A stretch of 64,000 nt of DNA, from assembly GCF_013340935.1 (NCBI RefSeq), contig NZ_WHOS01000026.1:1-64000 (forward strand). The letters are read 5' to 3'. The translations under genes and the position numbers were made by a program. The notes below the pieces were generated by a model. That model did not search any database, was not told where the DNA came from, and was given only the letters and a program-made list of their open reading frames with translations. Positions 8,702 to 16,908 of this stretch are shown in pieces; position 1 is the first letter of the stretch, and each line of letters opens with the position of its first letter. Source of the DNA: Azospirillum melinis. GTDB lineage: Bacteria > Pseudomonadota > Alphaproteobacteria > Azospirillales > Azospirillaceae.

Positions 8702-9584
8702 CGATGCCGACCACGCGGTTGCCGTTGCCGACAAAGGTGAGCTGGTCGAAACCGACCATGCGGGCCAGCGCGATGCCGCGGCCGTGGGTGGCATCCGACT
8801 GCGAGGCATCGACCGACAGGTAGCGGTTGAAATCGAAGCCGGACCCCATGTCGGTGACGGTGAAAATGACGCGGCTGTCGGTGCGCTCCACATGCAAGGT
8901 GGCGTATTTTTCACGATGTTCGGCCGAGGCCAGCCGCGCCTCGATCTCGCGCGCCAGCATGCCGCTGGCCTTCAGCCGCCCCTTCGCCTCGAATCCGATG
9001 CCGAGGTTGCCGTGTTCCACCGCGTTCACCAGTATCTCCGACAGGCCGAAGGTCAGGCTGTGAGCGGTGGCGGCGACCGACGACAGGGTGATGGCAAGAT
9101 TCTGCGCCTCCTGCGGGGTGCGGAAGCGGAAGCGGCCGTCGCGCAGCAGGCCGATGGCGTCGGAGCGTGACCGCAGGTCGCCTTGCAGGCTCTTCAGCCT
9201 TCCGGTGGTCTCCTCCGCAGCACGGACGACGGAGCGCAGCAGGGCGCCGTCATAAGGCTTGATCAGGTAATAGAAAACGCCGGCACGGATCGCCGCGGCG
9301 ATTTCGGAACTGCTGTCGGAGATGGTCTGGACGATGACGGGGATGTCGGCCAGATGCGGCGCGCGCTTCATCCGCTCGTATAGTTCCAGCCCGTCGCCGT
9401 CTGACAGCCGGCGGTCGAGCAGCACGACATGGATTGTCGATCCGCTGGCCGACAGGATCTCCCAGGCCTGCGCCTTCGTCTCCGCCTCCAGCGTTCGATA
9501 GCCGATGCGGGACAGATAGCCAGCGACGATGGCGCGGGTCATTTCCTCGTCATCGACGACCAGAGCGGTGACGGCATCGGCCAT
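8664..9584 (-). CDS. response regulator with RsbW-type HATPase (anti-sigma kinase) output
   Basis: A protein of about 306 residues: an intact receiver (acidic pair in LVVDDEE, acceptor Asp in VVLLDRRLSDGDG, Lys in YLIKPYDG) at about 5-120, then a coiled linker and a serine-kinase type HATPase domain (N-box LSEILVNAVEHGN, G1 TDMGSGFD, G2 HGRGIALARM). This is the kinase half expected to phosphorylate a STAS antagonist. The start may instead be ATG 9632, which adds 16 residues; 9584 is chosen because a GGAG lies 11 bases upstream. It is convergent with the PP2C gene and lies downstream of the Hpt-bearing hybrid kinase on the same strand. Confidence 0.88.
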   Translation of the reverse strand: MADAVTALVVDDEEMTRAIVAGYLSRIGYRTLEAETKAQAWEILSASGSTIHVVLLDRRLSDGDGLELYERMKRAPHLADIPVIVQTISDSSSEIAAAIRAGVFYYLIKPYDGALLRSVVRAAEETTGRLKSLQGDLRSRSDAIGLLRDGRFRFRTPQEAQNLAITLSSVAATAHSLTFGLSEILVNAVEHGNLGIGFEAKGRLKASGMLAREIEARLASAEHREKYATLHVERTDSRVIFTVTDMGSGFDFNRYLSVDASQSDATHGRGIALARMVGFDQLTFVGNGNRVVGIVNLDRTADGRSD

Positions 9585-9705
9585 GGTCGGCGTGTACTCC
9601 AGCGGTTCGGGGCGCGATTGGGGAAATTCCATGGCATTTTACTGAAAACGCCGCAATCGCACAATCACCGGCGGCACTGCGTCGCAGCATTGCCAGTTGT
9701 GGACA

Positions 9706-12700
9706 TCAATCGGCAGTCGTGACAAGCGCCACAGCTGCTTTCCGTGCCGCCGACAGTTCATCGGCGACGCGTTCGCCCGCAGTGGCGGTCAGGGCGTCGA
9801 GGTCGCCACGGCGGGCAGCGTCGACCAGATGATGGGCGGTCTCCGCCATCCGGTCGAAGCCGACATTTGCGGCCGAGCCCTTCAGGATGTGGGCTTCCCG
9901 CTCGATTCCGGTGCGGTCGCCGCGTGCAATGGCCGCGCGCAGCAGATCGAGATGCTGCGGGCTGTCGCCGAAGAAGGTTTCGAGAAGCAGGGCGAAGCCG
10001 TCCCTGCCCAGCGCATCGCGCAGTTCCTCGATCTTCTCGGTGTTGACGGTGGCGGGTCCGGAGTCCGCCTTCGGTGGCGAGGCGGCTTGGCCGGCGTCGT
10101 CGCTCTTGTCGTCCGCGGCCGGAGGGAGGAAGCGGGCGATGGTGTCCAGCAGCTTGCGGGCGTTGATCGGCTTGGACAGATAGTCGTCCATGCCGGCCTC
10201 CAGACAGATGGCGGCATCGCCCTGCATGGCATTGGCGGTCAGCGCCACGACGGGAATCCGGGCCACCGCTCCAGACAGCCGGCGGATCCGCCGCGTCGCC
10301 GCCAGCCCATCCATCACCGGCATCTGGACATCCATCAGGACGAGGTCGTAGGGCCGGGCGGTCACCGCCTCCACCGCCTCCTCGCCGTTGAACACCGCTT
10401 CCGCGCTGACGCCGGCCCGGCGCAGCAGGGCCAGCGTCAGCTGCTGGTTGACCGGATTGTCTTCCGCCACCAGAACGCGGACACGCGGCGTCGGCTGGCC
10501 GTTGGGGGCCGGATCGATTTTTGCGGCAGTCGGTCGCACCGCTGCGGGGCTGTCGATCCGATGCGGAATGACATTCCCAGTGACCGGACCGCTCCCCGGC
10601 GCAGCATCGGGCCAGGACGCAGCCGGGGCACCCGCCAGCGACAGCGCAGGCCGTTCCAGCAGGCGGGCGAGGCATTGGCACAGGGTGCTAAAACGGATCG
10701 GCTTGGGCAGGTGGGTGTCCACCGGCGCCGGCTCCTGCTCCTGCCCTTCCAACCTTTGCGAGGAGGCGAGCGCCAGCCGGATGCCGGCCAGTTCCGGGAT
10801 CGCGCGGATACGCCGTGCCACCTCCGGTCCGGTCAGGCCGGGCATGCGGTGATCGAGGATCGCGGCATCGAAGGGCGCGCCGAGACGGGCGGCGGCGACC
10901 AGCCGGTCGAGCGCCTGCTCTCCGGTCTCCGCCGTCTCGACGACGATGCCGAATCCGTCGATCTGCCGGGTCAGCAGATCGCGGTTGACGGCGATGTCAT
11001 CGACCAGCAGAAGGCGGCGCCCCGCCCAGTTGCCGATGGGGGCCGGCGGATGGGCGCTGCCGACACCGCGCTTCAGCGGGACGGACACCCAGAAGACGCT
11101 TCCCGTCCCCGGCTCACTGTCCACGCCGATCCGGCCGCCCATCAACTCGGCCAGCCGCTTGCAGATCGCCAGCCCCAGACCGGTGCCGCCATGGCGGCGT
11201 GCGGGAGACGAATCGACCTGGGTGAACATGGCGAACAGGCGCGGCCGCTCCTCCTCCGGGATGCCGATGCCGGTGTCGCGCACCTCGAACCGGACGCGGA
11301 CGCCGTCTTCGGCCTTGCCGGCATCGGGACCGTCCGCCTCCTGCCGCTCGTCGGGCTCCTCGCTCAACAGGATGGTGACGCTGCCGGTATCGGTGAACTT
11401 CACGGCGTTGCCTGCAAGGTTCAACAGGATCTGCCTCAGCCGCCCGGCATCGCCCAGCAGGGGGCCGCGCAGCCCCGGCGGCACGAAGCTGGCGAGGTCC
11501 AGTCCCTTGGCAGCGGCGCGCGGCGCCAGAATTTCCGCGACGCTCTCGACCATCGGCACCAGTTCGAACTCTCCAACCTCCAAATCCAGCCGGCCGGCGT
11601 CGATTTTCGAGAAGTCGAGGATGTCGTTGATGATGACCAGCAGCGATTCGGCGGAATCGCGGATCGTCTCGGCATAGGTGCGCTGTTCGGCTTCCATCGG
11701 CGTGTCGAGCAGCAGCCCGGCCATGCCGATCACCCCGTTCATCGGGGTGCGGATCTCGTGACTCATCGTCGCGAGGAATTCCATCTTGATGCGCTGGCCG
11801 TCCTCCGCCCGCTCCTTGGCGTCGCGCAACGTATGCTCCAGCCGCTTCTCCTCGGTCAGGTCGCGCAGGATGGCGGCATAAAGCGGGCCGGCGGCGGTCT
11901 TCACCAAGGCCATGGAATAGGCCAGTGGGAAGCTGTCCGTCCGGTCACCGGCATCGTCGGTCGCCACACGCAGCGCCATGGTCTCGCCGCGGGTGGCAAG
12001 GTCCATGGCGCGGCCGCCGCGGGCGATCTCTTCCAGCGCGCGGGAAACGTCGGCCCGTTTGTCGGTCGGCAGGAAATCCTCCACCGGCCGGCCGACAAGC
12101 TCGCCCGGTGCGCAGCGGAAGATGGCATGGGCGGCCGGGTTGGCCGCTTCGATCACGCCGTCCGGCCGCGCGGTGACGATGCCCTCCGCCGCGGTATCGA
12201 CGATGGCGGACAGGCGGGCATTGGTCTCTTCCAGCTCCTTGCCCTGTTCGCGCTGTGCCGCAAGGGAGCGGGCCAGCAGCAGCCCGAACAGGCTGAGCAG
12301 CAGGATCATGCCGGCGGACAGCAGCGATGCCATCCGCAGATTGTCGCGCCAGGGGGCCAGAACCGTGTCTGTGCGCACGCTGACCGTCAGGACCAGCGGC
12401 CAGACCGGGGTCGTCCGGTAGGCGACGATTCGCGTTCCCGGGCCGGCGCCGACATCCGTCCCGGAATGGCGGAACACGCCATATTCCACCTGCGGCAGAT
12501 AATGGCGGAAGAGCGGGGTGGCGGCGAAGGATTTGGCGATCTCGTCCCCGGTCTGCGGCTGGACGGTCAGCAGCGTGCCGTCATAGCGGTACAGCGCGAT
12601 CCGGTCGCCCATTCCCCCGCCGGTGCCGCCCTGTACCGCCCGGTACAGGCCCTGGAAGTAATCCGGATTGACGGTGGCGACGACGACCGCCTGCAGCGTG

Positions 12701-13074
12701 CCGTCGGCCTCGCGCAGGGCACGGCTCATCGGCAGCAGCCAGCGGCCCGACCGTTCGCCTGCCGGGGTGCGGTCGATCAGGCTGCGTCCCGGGCGCGGAT
12801 CGCCGATCACCAGCCCGTTGCCCTGGGCGGCCGCTTGCAGGCGGAACACGTCCAGTTCCGTCAGGTAGGTGGCGGCGGGGTAAGGACCTTCGGTGGTGGC
12901 GACGATCCGGCCGGTGCGGTCGAGCAGGGTCAGCCCGCGCAGGTGGGGCGACCGGCGCAGCCGGTCCGTCAGCATGGCCGTCACGTCGGGACCGGGTGCG
13001 CCGTCCTCCCCCGTCCAGTTGGCGTCCGACAGCGCATCGACGATGGAGGACAGGGTCACATCGACCGATTGCAC
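9706..13074 (-). CDS. sensor/hybrid histidine kinase: extracytoplasmic sensor, PAS, kinase, two receivers, Hpt
   Basis: A protein of at least 1122 residues. In order: an extracytoplasmic Cache-like sensor region (about 1-225), a membrane helix (MASLLSAGMILLLSLFGLLL), a PAS domain, an H-box (MSHEIRTPMNGVIGM), a HATPase domain ending GGTGLGLAICKRL, receiver 1 (ILDHRMPG), receiver 2 (LMDVQMPVMDG) and a C-terminal Hpt domain (AHILKGSAANVG). It can run a full internal phosphorelay. The start given is GTG 13074, but the frame is open to 13296 and the extra codons encode a first membrane helix (GGIIAFALLAVFALLI) that the architecture needs. That stretch has no ATG, GTG or TTG, so a CTG start (13251 or 13278) or a sequence error is likely. 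The receiver-HATPase gene follows 121 bp downstream. Confidence 0.9.
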   Translation of the reverse strand: MQSVDVTLSSIVDALSDANWTGEDGAPGPDVTAMLTDRLRRSPHLRGLTLLDRTGRIVATTEGPYPAATYLTELDVFRLQAAAQGNGLVIGDPRPGRSLIDRTPAGERSGRWLLPMSRALREADGTLQAVVVATVNPDYFQGLYRAVQGGTGGGMGDRIALYRYDGTLLTVQPQTGDEIAKSFAATPLFRHYLPQVEYGVFRHSGTDVGAGPGTRIVAYRTTPVWPLVLTVSVRTDTVLAPWRDNLRMASLLSAGMILLLSLFGLLLARSLAAQREQGKELEETNARLSAIVDTAAEGIVTARPDGVIEAANPAAHAIFRCAPGELVGRPVEDFLPTDKRADVSRALEEIARGGRAMDLATRGETMALRVATDDAGDRTDSFPLAYSMALVKTAAGPLYAAILRDLTEEKRLEHTLRDAKERAEDGQRIKMEFLATMSHEIRTPMNGVIGMAGLLLDTPMEAEQRTYAETIRDSAESLLVIINDILDFSKIDAGRLDLEVGEFELVPMVESVAEILAPRAAAKGLDLASFVPPGLRGPLLGDAGRLRQILLNLAGNAVKFTDTGSVTILLSEEPDERQEADGPDAGKAEDGVRVRFEVRDTGIGIPEEERPRLFAMFTQVDSSPARRHGGTGLGLAICKRLAELMGGRIGVDSEPGTGSVFWVSVPLKRGVGSAHPPAPIGNWAGRRLLLVDDIAVNRDLLTRQIDGFGIVVETAETGEQALDRLVAAARLGAPFDAAILDHRMPGLTGPEVARRIRAIPELAGIRLALASSQRLEGQEQEPAPVDTHLPKPIRFSTLCQCLARLLERPALSLAGAPAASWPDAAPGSGPVTGNVIPHRIDSPAAVRPTAAKIDPAPNGQPTPRVRVLVAEDNPVNQQLTLALLRRAGVSAEAVFNGEEAVEAVTARPYDLVLMDVQMPVMDGLAATRRIRRLSGAVARIPVVALTANAMQGDAAICLEAGMDDYLSKPINARKLLDTIARFLPPAADDKSDDAGQAASPPKADSGPATVNTEKIEELRDALGRDGFALLLETFFGDSPQHLDLLRAAIARGDRTGIEREAHILKGSAANVGFDRMAETAHHLVDAARRGDLDALTATAGERVADELSAARKAAVALVTTAD

Positions 13075-13564
13075 CGTGCGGGTGGTCGAGACCTCCAGCG
13101 CCGCTGCGAGGCTGGCGAGGCTGGCCTCGGCCGAGTCGAGGGCCGCCTGGCGCGCGGTGATCAGCTGCTGGCCCTGGTTGATCAGCAGGGCGAAAACCGC
13201 AAGAAGGGCGAAGGCGATGATGCCGCCCCGCTTCTCGAAGAGACCCTTCAGATCCGCTTTGACTGGGGACGGGGACAGGGCGTTCGTTCCGGACGGTCAG
13301 ATGTGGTGGAGCGACCAAGCCGCAGGGTGCATGGGTCCGAAGCCGTCCGTCATCTGCGGTCCGCGGTCGGATCGCAGTCGGATCAATGCGCTGGGCCCAA
13401 GCTCTTGGTCGAAGTTTGCGCCTGGGACAATAGCAGCTACACACACCCGACGCCAAGCATCCGCTGCCTTTGCGAACCGGTCGATGATAAGATACCGCTG
13501 CGGTTTTGCGATCTTGCTTCCAGGTCGCAAAGAACAGAGATGGTTGGTTAACGAAAGGTGTGAC

Positions 13565-14374
13565 ATGGCGACGCGCGGCTTTTGGGCGGTCAGCTTCTCA
13601 ATTCTGTCGGTTCTGTCGGTCGGAATCGTGGCGCCGACCATGGCGGCGGACGGGAGACTTCAGAAAATTGCAGAACAGAAGCAACTTCGTGTCTGCTCGT
13701 GGCCCGATTACTATGCGATCTCGTTCCGGAATCCACGCACCGGCGCGCTGGAGGGGCTGGATGCGGAGTTGGCGCAGGAATTCGTCAAGGATCTGGGCGT
13801 TCGCCTGACGGTGGTGGAAAGCAGCTTTCCCCGTTTCATCGAGGATTTGCTGGCCGACCGCTGCGACATAGGCATGTTCGCCATCGGCGCCACCCCGGCA
13901 AGGGCGCAGCATGTCACCTTCAGCCAGCCCTATCTGCGCAGCGGCATCTATGCGGTGACCACCCAGACCAACAGCGGCATCCAGCGGTGGGAGGATCTCG
14001 ACCGCACCGGCAATGTCGTGGTGGTGCAGAAGGACACCTACATGGACGGCTACGCCCGCTCCGCTATGAAGGCCGCGCGCATCGTCGCCGTGACCCGCCC
14101 GCAGGAGCGGGAGGAGGAGGTGCAGTCCGGCCGTGCCGACGCCTTCCTGACCGATTATCCCTATGGACAGCGCATGCTGGCCTTCCACCCCTGGGCGCGG
14201 CTGATCGTGCCGGACGTGCCGGTCCAGCCGACCCCCTACGCCTATGCGGTAGCGCCGGGCGATGCAGCCTGGTTGGACCGGGTCAACGCATTCGTTGCGG
14301 CGATCAAGGCGGATGGACGGCTGGAGAGCATCGCCGCCCGCTACAAACTGACCCCGATCGTGGCGCGGGACTGA
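13565..14374 (+). CDS. periplasmic solute-binding protein, family 3 type
   Basis: A protein of about 269 residues with a Sec signal peptide (hydrophobic core about 8-25, cleavage after TMAA) and the bilobed family 3 binding-protein fold typical of polar amino-acid uptake (LRVCSWPDYYAISFRNPRTG, then DLLADRCDIGMFAIGATPAR). ATG 13565 has GAAAGG 6 bases before it. No permease or ATPase gene is next to it, so it may be an orphan that loads a distant transporter or a sensor. It is divergent from the hybrid kinase with the extracytoplasmic sensor, which hints at a ligand-binding partnership, an inference only. Confidence 0.88.
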   Translation: MATRGFWAVSFSILSVLSVGIVAPTMAADGRLQKIAEQKQLRVCSWPDYYAISFRNPRTGALEGLDAELAQEFVKDLGVRLTVVESSFPRFIEDLLADRCDIGMFAIGATPARAQHVTFSQPYLRSGIYAVTTQTNSGIQRWEDLDRTGNVVVVQKDTYMDGYARSAMKAARIVAVTRPQEREEEVQSGRADAFLTDYPYGQRMLAFHPWARLIVPDVPVQPTPYAYAVAPGDAAWLDRVNAFVAAIKADGRLESIAARYKLTPIVARD

Positions 14375-14442
14375 GCCGCGTTGCATGAATGCGGCAGCGG
14401 GATAAATCCGGTCTAGGATGAGTGGAGAGGGCCATCCATCAA

Positions 14443-14476
14443 CCCATCCATCAGCAGGGCCCATCCATCAGCAGGG
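14443..14476 (+). repeat. 17-bp perfect tandem duplication before the GST gene
   Basis: The 17-mer CCCATCCATCAGCAGGG occurs at 14443-14459 and again immediately at 14460-14476, with a partial copy (CCATCCATCAA) just upstream. The second copy ends 9 bases before the GST start codon and carries AGGG, the likely ribosome binding site, so the site is duplicated as well. Confidence 0.85.
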
Positions 14477-14485
14477 ATTACGTCG

Positions 14486-15112
14486 ATGATTCTGATCGGA
14501 CAGTATGATTCGCCCTTCGTGCGCCGCGTCGCCGTTGCTCTGCGCCTCTACGGCATGGCTTACGAGCATCGGCCCTGGTCGGTCTTTTCCGACGCGGCGG
14601 AGGTCGCACGATTCAACCCGCTGAAACGGGTGCCGACGCTGGTTCTGGCGGATGGCGAGGTGCTGATCGAAAGCGGCGCCATCCTCGATCATCTGGACGA
14701 GATCGCCGGACCGGACCGCGCGCTGATCGCCCGCCAGGGGACGGAGCGCCGACGGTCGCTGAAGCTCTCAGCGCTGGCGACGGGATTGGCCGACAAGGCG
14801 GTCAGTCTTGTCTACGAACGCGTCCTGCACAAGGAACGGTCCGATCTGTGGATGGAGCGCTGCACCGGCCAGATCGGTGCCGTTCTCGACGTGCTGGAGG
14901 CCGACCGCGCCGCCGCTGCCGGTCCCTGGTGGTTCGGCGACCGCATCGGCCATGCCGACATCGCCGCCGGCTGCGCCCTGCGCTTCGTCGGCGAAGCCCA
15001 CCCGGCCGTGTTCGACCGCTCCCGCTGGCCGACGCTCGCCGCCCATTCCGACGCCTGCGAGGCGATGGCTGAGTTCAAGGCGGTGGTGCAGCCCTTTTCG
15101 GTGAACGCCTGA
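14486..15112 (+). CDS. glutathione S-transferase family protein
   Basis: A 208-residue cytosolic GST. The N-terminal thioredoxin-like domain (about 1-78) starts MILIGQYDSPFVRRVAVALR and has the cis-Pro glutathione-binding segment KRVPTLVLADGEVLIESGAI; the helical C-terminal domain spans about 85-205. Ser9 in YDSPFVRR is a candidate catalytic residue. Substrate unknown. It stands alone between the solute-binding protein and a convergent DUF1244 gene. Confidence 0.9.
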   Translation: MILIGQYDSPFVRRVAVALRLYGMAYEHRPWSVFSDAAEVARFNPLKRVPTLVLADGEVLIESGAILDHLDEIAGPDRALIARQGTERRRSLKLSALATGLADKAVSLVYERVLHKERSDLWMERCTGQIGAVLDVLEADRAAAAGPWWFGDRIGHADIAAGCALRFVGEAHPAVFDRSRWPTLAAHSDACEAMAEFKAVVQPFSVNA

Positions 15113-15161
15113 GGCGTTGCCCCCTTCTGCATGCATCGGCGCGGGAAGGGGGCATGCGGCC

Positions 15162-15488
15162 TTACCGGTGGCCGCTGATCTCGGCGTGCAACGGCTTGGT
15201 ATCCTCGAACGTCTTCTGCTGTTCGGGGGTGGCTTCCTTCTGGTGCTTCTGCTTCCATTCGGAATAGGGCATGCCGTAGACGGCGATGCGGGCATCCTCG
15301 TCGGACAGTTGGACGCCGCGTTCCTTGGCGGCGGCCGCGTACCATTTCGACAGGCAGTTGCGGCAGAAGCCGGCGAGGTTCATCAGGTCGATGTTCTGCA
15401 CGTCGGTGCGCTTGCGCAGATGTTCGACCAGACCGCGGAAGGCGGCAGCTTCCAGTTCGATGCGGGTCTGGTGGTCCAGATCGGCCAT
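15162..15488 (-). CDS. DUF1244 family protein
   Basis: A 108-residue soluble protein of the DUF1244 family, common in proteobacteria and of unknown function. Visible family features are NIDLMNLAGFCRNCLSKWY (two cysteines near 42-45), a conserved acidic/aromatic YGMPYSEWKQKHQ segment and a basic C-terminus. GGAGGAG lies about 10 bases before the ATG. It follows the DUF2478-DUF364 gene on the same strand but is separated by 133 bp with two strong hairpins, so it is probably its own unit. Confidence 0.9.
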   Translation of the reverse strand: MADLDHQTRIELEAAAFRGLVEHLRKRTDVQNIDLMNLAGFCRNCLSKWYAAAAKERGVQLSDEDARIAVYGMPYSEWKQKHQKEATPEQQKTFEDTKPLHAEISGHR

Positions 15489-15521
15489 GGGGTCTCAACT
15501 CCTCCGGTATTCTTGTTCAGT

Positions 15522-15561
15522 TATAGCTCCATGCGTTTAATATGAAACGCATGGAGCTATA
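15522..15561. repeat. perfect 17-bp AT-rich inverted repeat with 6-nt loop
   Basis: TATAGCTCCATGCGTTT (15522-15538) and its exact complement AAACGCATGGAGCTATA (15545-15561) flank the loop AATATG. It lies between the stop of the DUF2478-DUF364 gene and the start of the DUF1244 gene (both minus strand). Neither strand has a clear T-tract after it. The base composition is unlike the surrounding DNA. Confidence 0.85.
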
Positions 15562-15575
15562 GCTTTAAGTTTGAC

Positions 15576-15623
15576 GATCGGATTCACGCGTCAAATCGAG
15601 TCCGATTTTACGCGATCCGATCT
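15576..15623. terminator. long imperfect hairpin at the end of the DUF2478-DUF364 gene
   Basis: Reading the minus strand, GATCGGAT pairs with ATCCGATC, then CGCGT with ACGCG (a TGA bulge on one side), then AAATCG with CGATTT around a short loop: about 19 base pairs in all. It starts at the TAG stop of the gene. No T-run follows, so it may act as a transcript-end stabiliser or a Rho-dependent terminator. Confidence 0.55.
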
Positions 15624-16860
15624 AAGAGTGGGGTGGCCGGTGCAGCGTGACCATCCGGCCATAGGGATGAAAATCGCGCGAACCGCCACCGCCGGCGATG
15701 GTGCGTACCACCGCCTCGCGGTCGATGGCGACGAAACCGGCCAGCGACTGAATCCCGTAATCGAACAGGCGCGGGGTCAGCGGCGTTCCGGGGCCGACCA
15801 TCGCCACCTCCGCTCCCGCCGAAACCCGCAGCAGGCGGGGCAGGGTGCGGTTGGCGAAGGCCGACGCCGTGATGGCCACCGCATCGGCGCCCGGCAGCAG
15901 CCAGTCGCAGGCGGCCTCGGGGTACTCGCCCTCCTGCGGGTTCATGTCGATCACCTTTGCGCGGGGCAGGCGGCGGGCAAGCTGCGGGAAGCCGCCGATC
16001 ACCACGACCCGGCCCTCGACCGAGGCGAACAGGTCCAACCCGTTGCCGGGGACGCCGGTCACGTCGGGCCGGTTGTAATGCGCGTTCAGGGCGGCGACGC
16101 CGACGGCGATCTCCAGCGGATCCCAGGACTGAGCGGCCATTGCGGCAAGATCGCGCAGGCCCCGCCCGGTCCAGCGCTGCGCATTGTCCTCTGCGGCGCC
16201 CTCTGCCGCCGGCGCCTGCCTCGCGGCGACGCCGAGGCCATCGGCGGTTTCCACCAGCACCCATTTGTCGCCGGTGACGACGCGGCGGACATCGGCATCG
16301 GCGACGCCCTGCACCAGATCCTGGTACATCCGCTGCGGCCCCCACCAGCGCCAGAGCGCGTTGGCCACCGGGGAGAGCAGGTCGCAGAAGCCGCCGGTCG
16401 CGGTCTGCCATTCGTTGAGATAGCGGCTGCCGACGCTGGTCAGCACGGGAATGCCTTCGGCGATGGCGGCCAGCATCTCGTCCGACAGGCCGTCGCCATG
16501 CGATTCAAGCCCGGCGAACTTGTTGACCACCAGCAGGTCGACGCCCGCCGCGACGGCGTTGCGGATCGCCTGGCTGGCTTCCGCCACGCCGGTCGGATCG
16601 ACGCGGCAGGACTGCGATTCCCGGCCCAGCCTCTGGGTGATGTCATAGGCGTGGCCGGTGGCGACGTCGACCAGTTCCATCCGCTCGGCGCAGTCGTCGC
16701 CCGGCCCGTGGTTGCGCTGGACCAGTCCGCCGACACGGAAGCCGCGCCGCTTCAGCTCCGCCGAAAAGCCGTCCAGCAGCGTGTCGACACCATGGGAGCC
16801 GGGTCCATGGATGACGGCGCCGGGACGCAGGGACGGCAGAATGGCTGGGGAAAGCGGCAT
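15622..16860 (-). CDS. DUF2478-DUF364 fusion protein (putative metal-handling)
   Basis: A 412-residue cytoplasmic protein in two parts. Residues about 12-165 match DUF2478 (GLVQRNHGPGDDCAERMELV, SQSCRVDP, DLLVVNKFAGLE, GIPVLTSVGSRYL), a family related to P-loop NTPases and often found near molybdate genes. Residues about 165-410 match the DUF4213/DUF364 heavy-metal-chelation type (WDPLEIAVGVAALNAHYNRP, VVVIGGFPQL, ADAVAITASAFANRTL, GPGTPLTPRLFDYGI). The two are normally separate proteins. A TusA-like gene ends 48 bp upstream on the same strand, so the two are probably co-expressed. Metal or cofactor handling is an inference. Confidence 0.8.
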   Translation of the reverse strand: MPLSPAILPSLRPGAVIHGPGSHGVDTLLDGFSAELKRRGFRVGGLVQRNHGPGDDCAERMELVDVATGHAYDITQRLGRESQSCRVDPTGVAEASQAIRNAVAAGVDLLVVNKFAGLESHGDGLSDEMLAAIAEGIPVLTSVGSRYLNEWQTATGGFCDLLSPVANALWRWWGPQRMYQDLVQGVADADVRRVVTGDKWVLVETADGLGVAARQAPAAEGAAEDNAQRWTGRGLRDLAAMAAQSWDPLEIAVGVAALNAHYNRPDVTGVPGNGLDLFASVEGRVVVIGGFPQLARRLPRAKVIDMNPQEGEYPEAACDWLLPGADAVAITASAFANRTLPRLLRVSAGAEVAMVGPGTPLTPRLFDYGIQSLAGFVAIDREAVVRTIAGGGGSRDFHPYGRMVTLHRPPHS

Positions 16861-16908
16861 CGGGGCAGGGACCTTTCGCGGGACGGCGGACGGGCGGCGA
16901 TGGACGCC

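Noticed and set aside
9697..13551. 1284-codon open frame on the plus strand
   Set aside because: Antisense of the large hybrid kinase; high GC removes stop codons, and the product is low in hydrophobic structure.
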